This document shows, in pieces, positions 31,691 through 43,045 of a DNA stretch of 64,000 bases. The stretch is from Phytophthora sp. 'mugwort' (Eukaryota; Oomycota; Peronosporomycetes; Peronosporales; Peronosporaceae), in assembly GCA_033558025.1 (NCBI GenBank), contig JAUCEF010000018.1:1984001-2048000 (forward strand), read 5' to 3'. The notes under the pieces are model-generated. The model saw nothing but the letters and a program-made list of their open reading frames with translations, did not search any database and was not told the origin of the DNA. Numbering within the stretch: the stretch's first letter is position 1; each line of letters starts with the position of its first letter. A program made the translations under genes and the position numbers.

Positions 31691-33276
31691 ATGCTCTCAG
31701 CTAACAACGGGACTCATGAACGACCGAAAGCCACAAAACCTCAGAGGCTACCGACAATGAAACGCGGCGGTGGGCTACGTGTGGGTCGCGTTGTGTCTGT
31801 ACGTTGATAGAGATTTGCATCAGTAAAGCACGACGCACCTGACACCTTGTTGGTAGGACGTCCGGAGCAGTTCCACTTGGGACAATCAATCATCAAGTCC
31901 ATTTGTACAGGAAGAAGAGCGGCGAGTGCAAGAAGAACTCATTGAAATACTCACGGTCAAGCTCGCCAACAAAGAAAAGGAGGTGGAGAGACTGCGATGC
32001 CAGCAAAACGCGGTTGATAAGGAGTTTGCTGGGCACAATCGTCAACTACGACACGAGCAGGAAGAGCACGCCCGGGTTGTTAATGAAATGACGTCGAGCA
32101 ACCAGGAGCTACAGCGTCAAGTGCAGTTACTGCAAATTCAATACGAACGGGTATGACTGAAAGCTGCAAACTGGCTGAGCTCTTGCGTGTCAAGAGAACT
32201 TACATGCAGTTGCTGTAGGTACAAGTCGATGGCGAAGCTCAGCACACTGCTGCACTTGAGCAGAGGAGACTACGCGAGAAGGACCAAGTACAAGCCAAAC
32301 TTGATAGAAAAGCACACCAACAACTTGTAGATGAGTCACGAAAAGAACGACAGCAACATATCAACGCTCGAAACGATCTAGAAAACAAGCTGCAGCGGAT
32401 TCTGCAGGACCAGCAAACTCAAAGTCTCTTAGTAAGTCGATCTTCCAAGCTGAAATGCTTGACGATACACAGCGATTCTAACAACGCGCTGGGAGTGCAG
32501 GTAAATCAACTCGAGTTGAGATGTACGCAGCTTGAAGACGAGATTCGAAGCTCTCAAGAAAGTTGTCAACATCTTCGAGAGGTGCGAGTATGCGTGCTGC
32601 CTGCTATCACGAATTCTAGTAACCTGATAGGAAATGGCTTTCGTTTAGGCTTTGAAAAGTCAGGAATTGAAGCGCATGGACGCCGAAAAAATGTCGAGTC
32701 AGTTTGAGGAGGAGAAGCTTGTCCTGGAAGAGAAACAGCGGACGTTAATGAAGGTACGATTGATAGAGCGAATTGCAGTACCCAGTAGAAGGGTTGTTAA
32801 TCGGTACGAATGTGTGCGATGCGAAGACTCTGAAAGGTGCTAGTTCAAGGGTGGCAGACATGGAGAAAAAACGGAGTGAGCTGTCACGTACCGAAGACCA
32901 GCTAACCGAGCAACTCGCAGCATTGAAAAAAGAGAACCTCGAGCTGAAGGCTCGCAGGGGGCAGATGAGCTCGCAGAACAAGCACCTGCAAGCTCGAGTA
33001 GCAGCTCTCGAAAGCGCCAATGCCGTCCAGGAGCAAAAACTGGAAGACGCTGCCATGGAGCTGGAGAGTTCTCGCAAATACTATCGCGAATGCCAGTTCC
33101 GCACCAAACAACTTCAAGAAGAAATCGTGTTTCTGAAGAACCGAAAAGTACCATCAAACCCTGAGACGACAGACAATAATCCAGCACCACCAGACCCCAA
33201 AGTTGTCCTTAAACTCCCTGAATCTGCCCCCGAGACTGACGTAGCAGATGACGTGCCGTGCTGGATGAAAAGTTAA
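31691..33276 (+). CDS. Coiled-coil protein divergent from the docking-complex gene
   Basis: Plus-strand gene whose proposed ATG (31,691) is 181 bases from the start of the opposite coiled-coil gene. Exons read as 31,691-31,798, 31,911-32,150, 32,219-32,431, 32,501-32,581, 32,649-32,753 and about 32,828-33,276, all joining in phase 0, about 390 residues. The first exon encodes a basic N-terminus (MKRGGGLRVGRVVS). From exon 2 on it is continuous coiled coil (EEERRVQEELIEILTVKLAN, NKLQRILQDQQTQSLL, QLAALKKENLELKARRGQMS). The end is a Pro-rich, then acidic tail (PAPPDPKVVLKLPESAPETD). I do not recognise the family with certainty; basal-body or axonemal coiled-coil proteins (BBOF1-like) are the nearest guess, supported mainly by its neighbour. 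The first exon and the 32.8-kb acceptor are the weakest parts. Confidence 0.55.
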
Positions 33277-33325
33277 CCGTCAACTTAAACCTGAGAAAAA
33301 GTTAGCGAATTATCTATCAAGCTGC

Positions 33326-33991
33326 TTATGCATCAGCGACTGCAACGTTTGCAGCTGTATCGAGCTTCAAAAGGGGCCCGTAGCCCTCGGGAACGGGCAT
33401 TTTGCCTAGTGCACACTGGATCAGCTCCTTGATTTTGAGGTTTGCAGGTTTTCTCTTCTTGCGACGGCCCCAGGCCTTGCCGCTCACTCGCTCTGCACGC
33501 TCCTGGTCGTTCAGCACGCCCTGACTGAGCTTCTTGTTCTCGAAGAAGTCTCGTACACAGAAGATCGTCACCGTCTCGCCGTAGTCTGCCACAACAATAT
33601 AAGTAATTTAATCAAGTGGTAATAAAATAATACGTTTTTTATACTCGTACAGTGGAAGTTGGACTCGCGAAACTCGTTCTTGAGCACGGGTTTCTTGCGC
33701 ATAACGGGTTCGGGTTTCTCTATTTCTGTTATTGCAACCACCAAGTGTCAGCTTGCGGCTTGTATGGGCAAGTGCAACGAACTCCTTCCTACCTTTAGGG
33801 TGCGCGGGGCAGTCGACCGTGCGCGCCAGACAACACTTCTTGCAGGCCTGGATGGTGCAGCCGGCAGCCACGTGCTTCTTGTTGCTGCAAAACTGGCAGG
33901 TGCGCCCCGATGACTCGCTCTTGATGCGCTTGACGGGCGGCGCCGAGGTCTCCACCTCCTCCATGGCCACGTCCTCCGGCGTGCTCGACAT
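33326..33991 (-). CDS. Cys/His-cluster protein of unknown function
   Basis: Three exons, 33,991-33,793, 33,725-33,651 and 33,585-33,326, give 177 residues. Junctions are AAAG|GTAGGA...AACAG|AAATA and CACT|GTACGA...GGCAG|ACTAC. The frame extends to 34,018, but the ATG at 33,991 (MSSTPEDVAMEEVE) is preferred. Residues about 29-65 form a metal-binding cluster: CQFCSNKKHVAAGCTIQACK, then KCCLARTVDCPAHPK (CX2C, paired C, CX2H). This looks like a zinc-knuckle or cross-brace but fits no family I can name. The second half has a conserved-looking segment (YYGETVTIFCVRDFFENKKL) and a basic patch GRRKKRKPANLKIKELIQ, a likely nuclear localisation signal. It probably interacts with nucleic acid or chromatin, but that is inference. 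It lies head to head with ubiquilin, 182 bases apart. Confidence 0.65.
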
Positions 33992-34173
33992 CCTATCGGA
34001 CGGTTTACCACCGGTCACTCGAACGTGATGCTAAAGTCACTAAAGCGAAATACCCTTGTCGAAATGATATCACTTTTCCCAAGCGGGCGGCGACGACGTC
34101 AACGTGGCCAGGCCACCTTCCAGAAGAGAAGAGAGGCTAGACGCTCAGTCGAAGGGAGAAGGAGATTACGACC

Positions 34174-35958
34174 ATGGTGAATCTGCATGTGAAGACGACG
34201 GCGGGGAAGAAGTTCTCGGTGGACATGGCGCTGGATAGCTCCGTGCTGCAGTGTAAGGAGGCACTTGTGGGCCCCACCGAGGTGCCCGCCGCGCTGCAGC
34301 GACTCATCTACAAGGGCAAGGTGCTCAAGGACGACCAGACTCTCGAGAGCTACAGTACGTGGTGTTGTTGCTAACCCTATCGGTTGTATGGCCTAACTGC
34401 TAATGTTGCAACGTGCTGCAGGCATCCAGGCGGAAGATACCATTTATTTCGTCAAGGGCTCGGCGCGACCAGCGAGGTCCGCTGCAACTGCTGCTGCTAC
34501 AGCTGCACCTGATGCCAGTTCTACGACCCCAGCTCCTGCTGCTACACCAGCCCCGGCTGCAGTCCCCGCGGTGGCGGCAAACCCGTTTAACATGCCGCTG
34601 TTCACCGGAGCTGGCGCGGGCGCTGCTAACAACGGCAATTTGTTTGGCAACTTGATGGGCGCTGGCGGTGCTGGGGGAATGCCCAGCATGCAGCAGATGC
34701 AGCAGCAGATGATGGATAACCCAGATATGGTTCGGCAGATGATGGACTCGCCCATGATGCAGAACATTCTCAACAATCCGGACATCATGCGCAATATGAT
34801 GCAGAGCAACCCAGCCATGCAGCAGCTAATGGAGCAGAATCCGCAGCTGAATCACATTATGAACGACCCGGACCTACTCCGACAGAGCATGGAGGCCATG
34901 CGCAATCCTGCTGCGATGCGTGAGATGATGCGGAACCAAGATACGGCGCTGCGGAACATTGAGAGCCACCCCGAGGGATTTAATGCGCTGCGACGTATGT
35001 ATCACGACGTGCAGGAGCCGCTGATGGATGCTGCAGCTCGCGGAGCGCCTGCTCCTCGTGGTCCGGCCTTCACTATGCCTGGTATTGCTGGCGGAAGTAG
35101 TAACGCCAATTCGACGACGAACACGACGCAGACACAGACCGCCAGCTCGACGTCGTCGGCCCCTGCTGCCGCTGCAAACCCGTGGGCTACCCCGGGTGCT
35201 GCCACAGGTACTGCTTCTACTGGTGCCACCGGTGCTGCTGCAAACCCTTGGGGAGCTGCTGGCATGAGCGGCCTCGGTGGAATGGGAGCCATGGGCGGTC
35301 TAGGCAGCAACCCGGAGATGATGGCGCAGATGATGCAGAGCCCTTTGTTTCAGGTGGCTTTGGACCAGGTGACAAGCAACCCAGATCAGTTCATCGCGCA
35401 GATGGAGGCGATGAACCCGCAGATGTCCGCCATGATGAACGCGAACCCGCAGATGCGGCAAATGATGGCGAATCCCGAATTCCTTCGCCAGGCCATGAAC
35501 CCACAGAACCTACAGGCTATGATGCAGATGCAGAACGCTATGAACCAGTTACGTGGCTCCGGACTTGTTCCAGGGTACGTGACCGATACAATTCGATGCC
35601 AAGGAATTATACTGTGATGCGAGTTGCTGATACATTGCTTCCTTGCTTCTACAGACTCGATGATATGAACCTTGGTGCTGACGCTGGTGCAGCCGGTACT
35701 CCTGGCACGGCTGGAGCAGCCAATCCTGCCGTCGCTAACCCGTTCGCGATGTTTGGTGGCTTCCCTGGCGGTGGCTTTGGTGGCGCAGCAAGCACGCCTG
35801 CACCCCCCACAGGCAATCCAGAAGAGGCGTACGCGTCGCAGCTGACGCAGCTGAGCGACATGGGCTTTTCAAATCGGGACCAGAACATTCGCGCGCTACA
35901 AGCCACTTTTGGCAACGTGCAAGCCGCCGTGGACCGCCTGCTCAGCGGCACCATATAG
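34174..35958 (+). CDS. UBQLN: Ubiquilin / Dsk2-like shuttle factor
   Basis: Three exons, 34,174-34,354, 34,422-35,574 and 35,655-35,958, encode 545 residues. Junctions are TACA|GTACGT...CTGCAG|GCATCC and CCAGG|GTACGT...CTACAG|ACTCG. Residues 1-75 form a ubiquitin-like domain ([20 protein letters not shown], then [20 protein letters not shown]) that docks on the proteasome. Two groups of STI1-like repeats follow, rich in Met/Asn/Pro ([20 protein letters not shown] at about 160; [20 protein letters not shown] at about 360), which bind hydrophobic client segments. Between them is an Ala/Thr/Gly linker. The last 45 residues are a UBA domain ([20 protein letters not shown]) that binds ubiquitin chains. 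The protein brings ubiquitylated or misfolded proteins to degradation. UBL-STI1-UBA order and length are typical. Confidence 0.95.
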
Positions 35959-36044
35959 TAAGTGCGGAACGCAGGACCTTCAATATGACAATGTAGCCGC
36001 ATCAAAGACTGTAGTATTGATTCAATATACTCCACGGTCGTAAA

Positions 36045-36133
36045 AACCTTCTTTCAAGTAGTAATACTAACGTTATTATATTTTGTTTTGCGCCACGAAC
36101 CTTCCTCCAAGTAGTAATACTAACGTTATTATA
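36045..36133. repeat. Two-copy 53-bp direct repeat
   Basis: AGTAGTAATACTAACGTTAT and its flanks occur twice, 53 bases apart (26 identical bases at 36,055-36,080 and 36,108-36,133; about 36 bases with two mismatches if the AACCTTC lead is included). It lies between the ubiquilin stop and the FANCI-like start. Confidence 0.8.
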
Positions 36134-36255
36134 AATGATGGTCTTTTTGCGTTCAAAAAATTCAAACTCACCTTTCCCACAAAATAGTATTCCGCCTTCT
36201 AATAGAGGCAGAATTGACCATACAAACGCAAGCCAAAATCAATTCCGCACTGGTC

Positions 36256-39200
36256 ATGGAGTACGGCAGCGCGCGGGAGCTGCTCCGCGCGAGCGCTACG
36301 GACACCGACGCCGTGCGCCAGTACCTGCTGTCCATCGAGGCCGATGAGGTGCGTGCACGAACATCCAAACTGCCTTACTAACCCCCCACTAAATAACCCG
36401 TGACTTCCTGCAGCTCAACGGCCTGTTGGACGGCATCGCCCCGCGTGACGCCAAGTGCGCAGCCAAGGGCAAGAAGAGTGAGTTCCTGGTGCAAGATGAT
36501 TGGCTGCCACTGGTGCATCTACTGGTGCAGTGCGAGGCCACACGGCTTCGCGCCGCTTCCAGGATCATCCAGGTACTGCGTCTCCGCAACCCCAGCGAGC
36601 TCGAGAGCATGCAGCTGCTCACGGAGATTAACCTGGGCTACTCGAGTGCTCTGGACGAGCTTCAGGAGCTTAAGAAGAAACTACAGAGGACGCAACACTC
36701 GGTTAAGAGACACAAGCTACTTGAGGAGATCCACGTGGTGTTGGAAATTGTGTTCAGCTTCCTCGAGGAGGTGGTAATCGACGCGAAGCCCAGAAATGGC
36801 AAGGTGCTACCGCAGTTGCTGGGGCTAGTACCGTATTTTCTAGGGATGAGTGCAGAACTAAGAGATGAGGGAAGAGAGGCAGGGGCCAGTGAGAACTTGG
36901 CTAAGTTGCTGGAGTTGCCGTGGAGCTGCCAGACGGTGCCGAGTCTGCTGGACGTGCTGGTGGAGGATAGTTCGTTCATGTCGAGGGAGAGTTGGCAACA
37001 ACTTCAGGTGCCCCTGGAGATAAGATACACCGGATACTTACAGGCGGAGATGTTGACTTTTTGTTGATGGTGGTGGTGTAGGAAAATGTGGAGCGGATGG
37101 TGACAACTTCACCGGAGCTGGCGAGCGAGACCATGAACCCGGTGATTCGGGAGTGTGTTTCTGTGGCCAATGTGACGGGTGATCACAAGTGGATCGGCAC
37201 TGCGCGTTATCTGCTGCGGCAGCTACCAGTGCATCTGCGGCAAGAGGCAGAATTCAACCTGCAGATGGTACGTTGGGAGTCTTCGTGGAGAATGAGGTGG
37301 TGTAGTAACTGACCAGTTATTTTTGTTCTACCGATTCAGAGCTTCAATCAGTCTCCACGCATCATTTCGCTCGTATGTGAATCCATTCGATCAAGCAAGG
37401 TGTCAGAGGGAATTGATGTCGCTATGGAAGATGCTAGCAGCTTGTTCGATGACCCAGAGTGTGGAACACTAGCTCTCAAGGCAGACTGGCGTGACCTTTT
37501 CCTGTTGCTCCATTCGCTCCAGGCATCGAAGCCGATTTTGCACCATCGAACTTCATCCTCTCGCGTGGCAACCGAAGCATCGGTGTTTACAGATATTGAG
37601 CAGCTCGCGTGCTGGATTGTTCAGAGCGATTTCAGAGCATATACAAGTACCGTATTGAGCGATACAGGTTCACGAACAGCGGGAAAAACCATAGATAATC
37701 ATGCGCGAGATCGAGTGGAACTGCTGCTGAACTTTGGTGGCAAACAGATCCACTCTCGTGAGTGGAAAGCTCTGCTTTTGATGGATATCGCTTTCTTCTG
37801 GATAGAGCAAAGTAGTTTGACGTGTAGCGACGACAAAGTAACGACTTCGAAGTCTACGTTGGCGCTAGTGCTGCTGCAGGCGATTTTCGAGACGGTACGT
37901 CATGCGACTCAGTACTATCTGTGCTACCCACTAACTTCTGCGTGCGATTTAATAGGCACCAGAGACTCGTTCTGAAGTGCTCAGCAGTCTCTTTGAATGC
38001 TCTCAAAAGCCTGCACAGAGAAAGGTAAGAGTGCAATTTGACGCGTATTATGTAGGACAAAAGCTTAACCAATTTGTATGCTTGCACTTGTTATCGTAGA
38101 TGGCTGGAGAAACTCTTTCACAAATATTTATTTCACAATCGGGAAAGCTGTACCCGCACCTTAATGCCATTCAGGACTGGCTCAGGTAATGATTACTTGT
38201 GAGTTTCGTGAAGGGTTCTGGCGTAACGGCATTCGTGTGCTTGTTTACAGTATGCAGTTTCAACGGTCGTTCGACAGTGCTCGCGAGTTTTTCCTTATTG
38301 CCTCTCGTTTGGCAACAGCATACAAAGGTATTTTTTATGCAGAAGTTCCGACTACTATGCAGAGGAAAAACTAATATCCGTGTCACTAACGCTTTTGCCA
38401 GATTTGTATAACTTTTTAATGGTATTTCTACGGAAGTTACTGTCAACTGGCAACCGGCTGCATCAACAGTTTGCTGTGGACGTGTGGTGTACGTGGCTAG
38501 ACCACCAGCTGTCTTTTAACGAGCAGCAAGAAGTACGTACTGATGTGGCACTTATGTACTCTGGCTAAACAGGATGCTTATCGACTGGTGGCGTGCTGTT
38601 TCTGCAGGAAGAGATTATTTCTGCGCTAAAAAACAGTGTGGCAGCTTGCCACGAAATCCAGGCTTGGTCGTTCGGACGGTTGGAACAAGTATTTCAATGT
38701 AGTGGTACTAGTATAGAGGTACCCACCATCTCGTTGCGGAAAAGCTCGTGGGAAGAGATCCACAGATTCCTCTCTCAAGAGGTGGGCAAGTTTATCGTAT
38801 CAACATCTTCAGGTATCGTGATATATGGAAATCAAGAGTGTGAAGACAGTGCATATGAGTACGACGACGAGGATTCAGGTTTATCGCGGTTTCGGTTCAG
38901 CTCGCTCGACGCATTTTATCAGCAGAGTACTAGCCTGGATGGTGCGGCGTCAATTGGGTTCGTGTTCCAGAAGTTGCTGTCTTGCTTGATACAGTTCGAG
39001 AAAGCTGCCTTCCAGTTGAAAAATTCGTCTGAGGGCTTGCCGATCGAGAGTCTCAGTGAGAATGACAGCGACATTAAGCAGTGGCTCGTCGACTTGGTTT
39101 CCAATTGGAAATACTTCTTCCACTGGATTTGCCAGGACTCGGACGACCTGCTGAATCAGTCAGCACAAGGTAGAAGTTGCGACAAGAGTGCGTGGTGGAA

Positions 39201-41669
39201 GCTTGTAGCCCGAATTTATATTGGTTGTGGAATTTGTAATATTGTGATCGAAATGTTGCTGTGCAAGCGGCCTGATGGAGACTTGAATGCTCAAGATACA
39301 GGCACACAAAGCCTAGTGGCGTTTCATGCGGATGATTGCGGGATTTCGGTTTGGTCTTTGATGGAGGTTGAGTTCTGTTTGCATCGGTTAGTACATAAAC
39401 TTTCTTCTCATTATGCAAACGAAATGGGTACAAGTCTCTCGAAAGAGTACGTCAGGGCTGCATCATACGGGCTTCACCGGGTATTACAGACTGATAACCT
39501 TCAAAGTCTGATCGCTATCAAGAATACCTTTCAGGACACTATTGCGTCAGCGTCGTCACAGCATGACCGATCAGATGGAATGTCGTTTGATGTAGCTCTG
39601 TTCGCTTTGGACTCGTGCTGCAGTGCACTTGGTGACGAAGACCCATTTAGGGCATTTTATCCTCGTGATAGCGACGAGGGCGGTCTACGCGAAGCTGGAT
39701 CCATTCTTGAGATGTTGCTGTGCGTCTACATCAATGTTCGTGACCGCATTATGACAGTGTCTAACCTCAAGGATTCAGAGAGGGTCGATAATCACTCCAA
39801 GGACAGAGATGATGGAAGGGACGAGCCGACTTGCAGATTGCAATTCTCGCTGTACGCAGATTCCATTTCCACCAAGTTCCCTAAAGCGGCGCGACATCTC
39901 GTAATGCCCGGCAAAAATGCAAAAACGGTTATATTGCTGGATACTAAAGCAGGAGAAGATATGCTGGAACACGTTTGCGCAGCAATTGGACGGATGGTGG
40001 AGATGATGGTTAAGGCCACAACTCTTCATTCGGTAAATGATCAACTTGGACAAGTGCTACACAACATATCGTGGGGTGAACAGAACCAGCGCCCTGATGT
40101 TCAAGGCAGCGATCGCACCAATTATTTCGCCCGTTTATCCGGATATTTTTTGATTGACGTCAAGGAATGTCTTCAGCAGGATGGACTTACAAAGCTGGGC
40201 GTGTCGTGCGCATCGCTGAGCAAAAGGCTTCGGGACATTGCTGCAGATTTAGCGGATGGGCGCGTAGCCTGTACAGACTCTCATGCACTCTCTTCACTTG
40301 CCTACGATGTCCTGTGCGACAATGTTGTGTACCATCCACGACTTCTTCGACTTATCGTGAACATTTGCCTTCCAACTCACCTTGCGCTTCACATCAAGAC
40401 TTTTGTGACGTTGGAGAGTAAGATTGATGGAATCATGCATGCATGTGGAGTCGAATCAGCAGAAGACGAGTCCTTATCACGTCACACAAGCAAAAGCCAC
40501 CGGCTGCGTAGGTTACCGCTTAAGAAAAAGTCGCACAAGAGTGATACTCCAGCACGTCGCAAGCGCCTCCGACAAGGTTTTGATGCCAGGCTTTCGTACG
40601 AATTTAGGATGGATTCTGACTCAGAGTCCGACGACAGCTACTATTCTGACTCAGACGTTTCCGTTCGATCCGATGCCTCCAGCGTAGCTATTGACTTGAC
40701 GGCTAGCAGCATTAGATCCAAGCCAGACTATCCGCCCAACCGTGATCGCATTCCATACTTACAGTCTCGTGCTAGCCAAGGCATTGCCATTTTGGCCGTC
40801 TTGACAGTGCTCGAACAATCTCAAACCACACTGCTCAACGCCATCACGGTGAGAAACATCAGCGGTGAGCCCTGCTTGTTTCCCCATCACCAGGAAATTT
40901 CGAGTTACATTCGGATCCATGAGCTCGTCAACAGGGCAATTAGCGACAATCGTGAGTTTTTATGGGGAACCCGACAAGTGCTGCTAAAACTACTCCATAT
41001 GATCGAACTGGGCTTGCGTATCGGCAGAGCAAGTGGGCAATTGCGAAGAGGAGACGCGTCTGAGCTCCGTCTTTTGAATGACACCACAATCGGCATCTAT
41101 CAATTTTCGGTAACGTCGGCATTGAAAAGCCGAACGTGGGTCGATGGTGTTAAGGACGCAAGCCAAGACGCTGGGACGAAAGCAAAGGTACGTTTTGCTA
41201 TTGCTTTGAGAAGGCGATTGACTTAACCGAGTAGCTAGCTAATCTCTACGGTATATGCACAAAAGGTATCTGCAACCTTACTCAAGATGGATATCTTTTT
41301 CCTGCAAGTTCCAGCCACCGCGCAAATGTGGCTTAAGGAGGTCCGTACGCGTTATATGTGAATGAATACCCGCTCCTAGAATTTAACATGTTATGTTCTT
41401 TTTTGGATTCGTTACAGACCTCCGTGTGCGATGAGACAAAAGAGCACTTGAAGTCATTAGTGGCGTCAGTTAAAGAGAGGATAGCCCCAACAGACCAAGT
41501 AAACGTTCGTCGTGGGAAGTCAAAGGTTCGGCAGCGTCTGCTTGGTGTTGTCCCGATCGTGAAGAAGCGGCGAAAGCGGTTACGAAGCCGCCACCCTATT
41601 ATTGACGCGTTTCTCAACGAAGAAGACGGCGCAGATGCGTTTGCGGATTTGGAGGATTTCATTGAATAG
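36256..41669 (+). CDS. Fanconi anaemia FANCI-like protein
   Basis: Eleven exons by eye: 36,256-36,348, 36,414-37,007, 37,082-37,267, 37,340-37,894, 37,956-38,024, 38,100-38,185, 38,251-38,327, 38,402-38,532, 38,608-41,187, 41,266-41,340 and 41,418-41,669. All join in frame, giving 1565 residues. The protein is a long alpha-helical solenoid. Three places resemble FANCI, half of the ID2 clamp in interstrand crosslink repair: NFLMVFLRKLLSTGNRLHQQ (about 590), which aligns with the segment around the monoubiquitylated Lys of human FANCI; MEVEFCLHRLVHKLSSHYAN (about 850); and LVMPGKNAKTVILLDTKAGE (about 1035). An acidic Ser-rich patch (DSDSESDDSYYSDSDVSVRS) and a basic/acidic tail (KKRRKRLRSRHPII, then NEEDGADAFADLEDF) complete it. 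The related FANCD2 is the main alternative. The target Lys seems to be Gln here. The gene model is strong; the identity is moderate. Confidence 0.6.
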
Positions 41670-42320
41670 AGCGGGATGGCAGTGTCGTACCCAAATTACT
41701 GTGATCTACTGATGCTTTTGTGTGTTGTGCTTCTTAGTTTTACAGTCGATAGTTGCGGCGTACAAGTTTTGTCATTTGCTTGACCTAATGTGACGTCCTG
41801 CAACGTTAGCAAAAGTGAAGGTGATCGGCAAACTGGCGGGGCTAGCCTTGTCGATGAATGACCATTCGATCGATATTTACCACTATCGGAAGCTCAACAT
41901 GAGCCTCATCCGAGTTCCAAGGTACAGCGCGCATGGGGAAGTATTGGCTGTGTTTGGTTCTCAGTGCTACGTCATGGTAAGTGCTACGACGAATACAAAT
42001 CAAAGCTGGGTATGAGATGTTACATCGACAAAAGGAACTCAACTCTTTAACGCAACGAAGCTCTACTCACGTTCATTGTCGGATTTCAGTTTGTGGAATG
42101 GAGTAATCTAAACGGCGTGAACACGTTTCTTTATATGTACCTCATCAACGATGAGTCATATAGGTATGTCGTCGATCAAGTCATAGCGTAAATCACCAAG
42201 TTTACGCACCTTGTGCAGGATTTGGACTGTACTTCCCCGCCAAATTTACTGACGTGCTCGTTGTCGATTTCCGACTCACTGAACTTGGAGCTACAATCTC
42301 TTGATGCAGACACCGATGGA
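41670..42320 (+). other. Possible small multi-exon gene, unresolved
   Basis: Good splice signals occur at 41,975/41,976 (ATG|GTAAGT), about 42,090 (TTTCAG|TTTGTGG), about 42,162 (ATAG|GTATGT) and about 42,218 (GTGCAG|GATTTGG). Between them lie peptide-like segments: GKLAGLALSMNDHSIDIYHY, RVPRYSAHGEVLAVFGSQCY, VEWSNLNGVNTFLYMYLIND. No consistent start was found and the last junction does not keep frame, so this may be a decayed or partial gene. The family is not recognised. Confidence 0.3.
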
Positions 42321-43045
42321 TTACTTTTCGCGAGTGAATGCCGTCATGTACATGTAGAACGTGTTCGCGGTGACCCGAGTCACCGCCCACACAGAAATTA
42401 CTCTCAATTATCAATTGACAACGGCCCCGTGTTGTCGTATGGTGATTTTTTTTAACATATATATTTTTTGACGACAATTATGTATATTCCGAATTGAAGG
42501 GATATTCTACTGTAAAAGCTGAATTACAAACCCCTCTCTGTATTAGCCCCCGTTTGGATGACAACCTTCTAGAAGCCCTTTCTATTAGAGCCCCGGTACT
42601 GAATTAGGTTATGGGAGGCCTGTCGCTCAAATTATTGCTTGAAGGAAAAGGGACCACATGAGCTCACGTCGGGTGGCAATGTGAAGCCATCAACGCGTGG
42701 AAGAAAACCGCATGGGAGGCTGTTGTATCGCTATCAACCCGCCGCAGCTTCCGCAGTTGCTTCCTGGACACTGACGCGGAGCTGGATCTCGCTCGTCATG
42801 AGCTCTACGGCCCTGAGTTTTGCCGCCTTCTCGCTGGCGAGGAGCCTCAGGAGATCATGGAGGAGGTGTCTTAGCCAGTGCTCGGACATCACCATAAACT
42901 AATGTACGAATGTACACACAAGAATAAGAAATAGTTGCCTGCGCAACGACACAATAATAAAGCATGGGGCAATACATAATGTATTGCGCTTACAGTTCCT
43001 GCGCCAAGCTGTCTGAGCTGTCTTCGACGTGAGCAGTGCTGATGT
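42321..43045. other. Repeat-rich spacer without a supported gene
   Basis: A plus-strand frame at about 42,690-42,873 reads AWKKTAWEAVVSLSTRRSFR and ends EEPQEIMEEVS. It has no recognisable domain and may be a transposon scrap. Otherwise AT-rich sequence and a possible terminal sequence of a DNA transposon (TGTATTAGCCCCCG, about 42,540). Confidence 0.35.

Noticed and set aside
36256..41669. FANCD2 identity for the FANCI-like gene
   Set aside because: The acidic C-terminal patch would also fit FANCD2, but three internal segments aligned better by eye with FANCI. Kept as an alternative, not the call.
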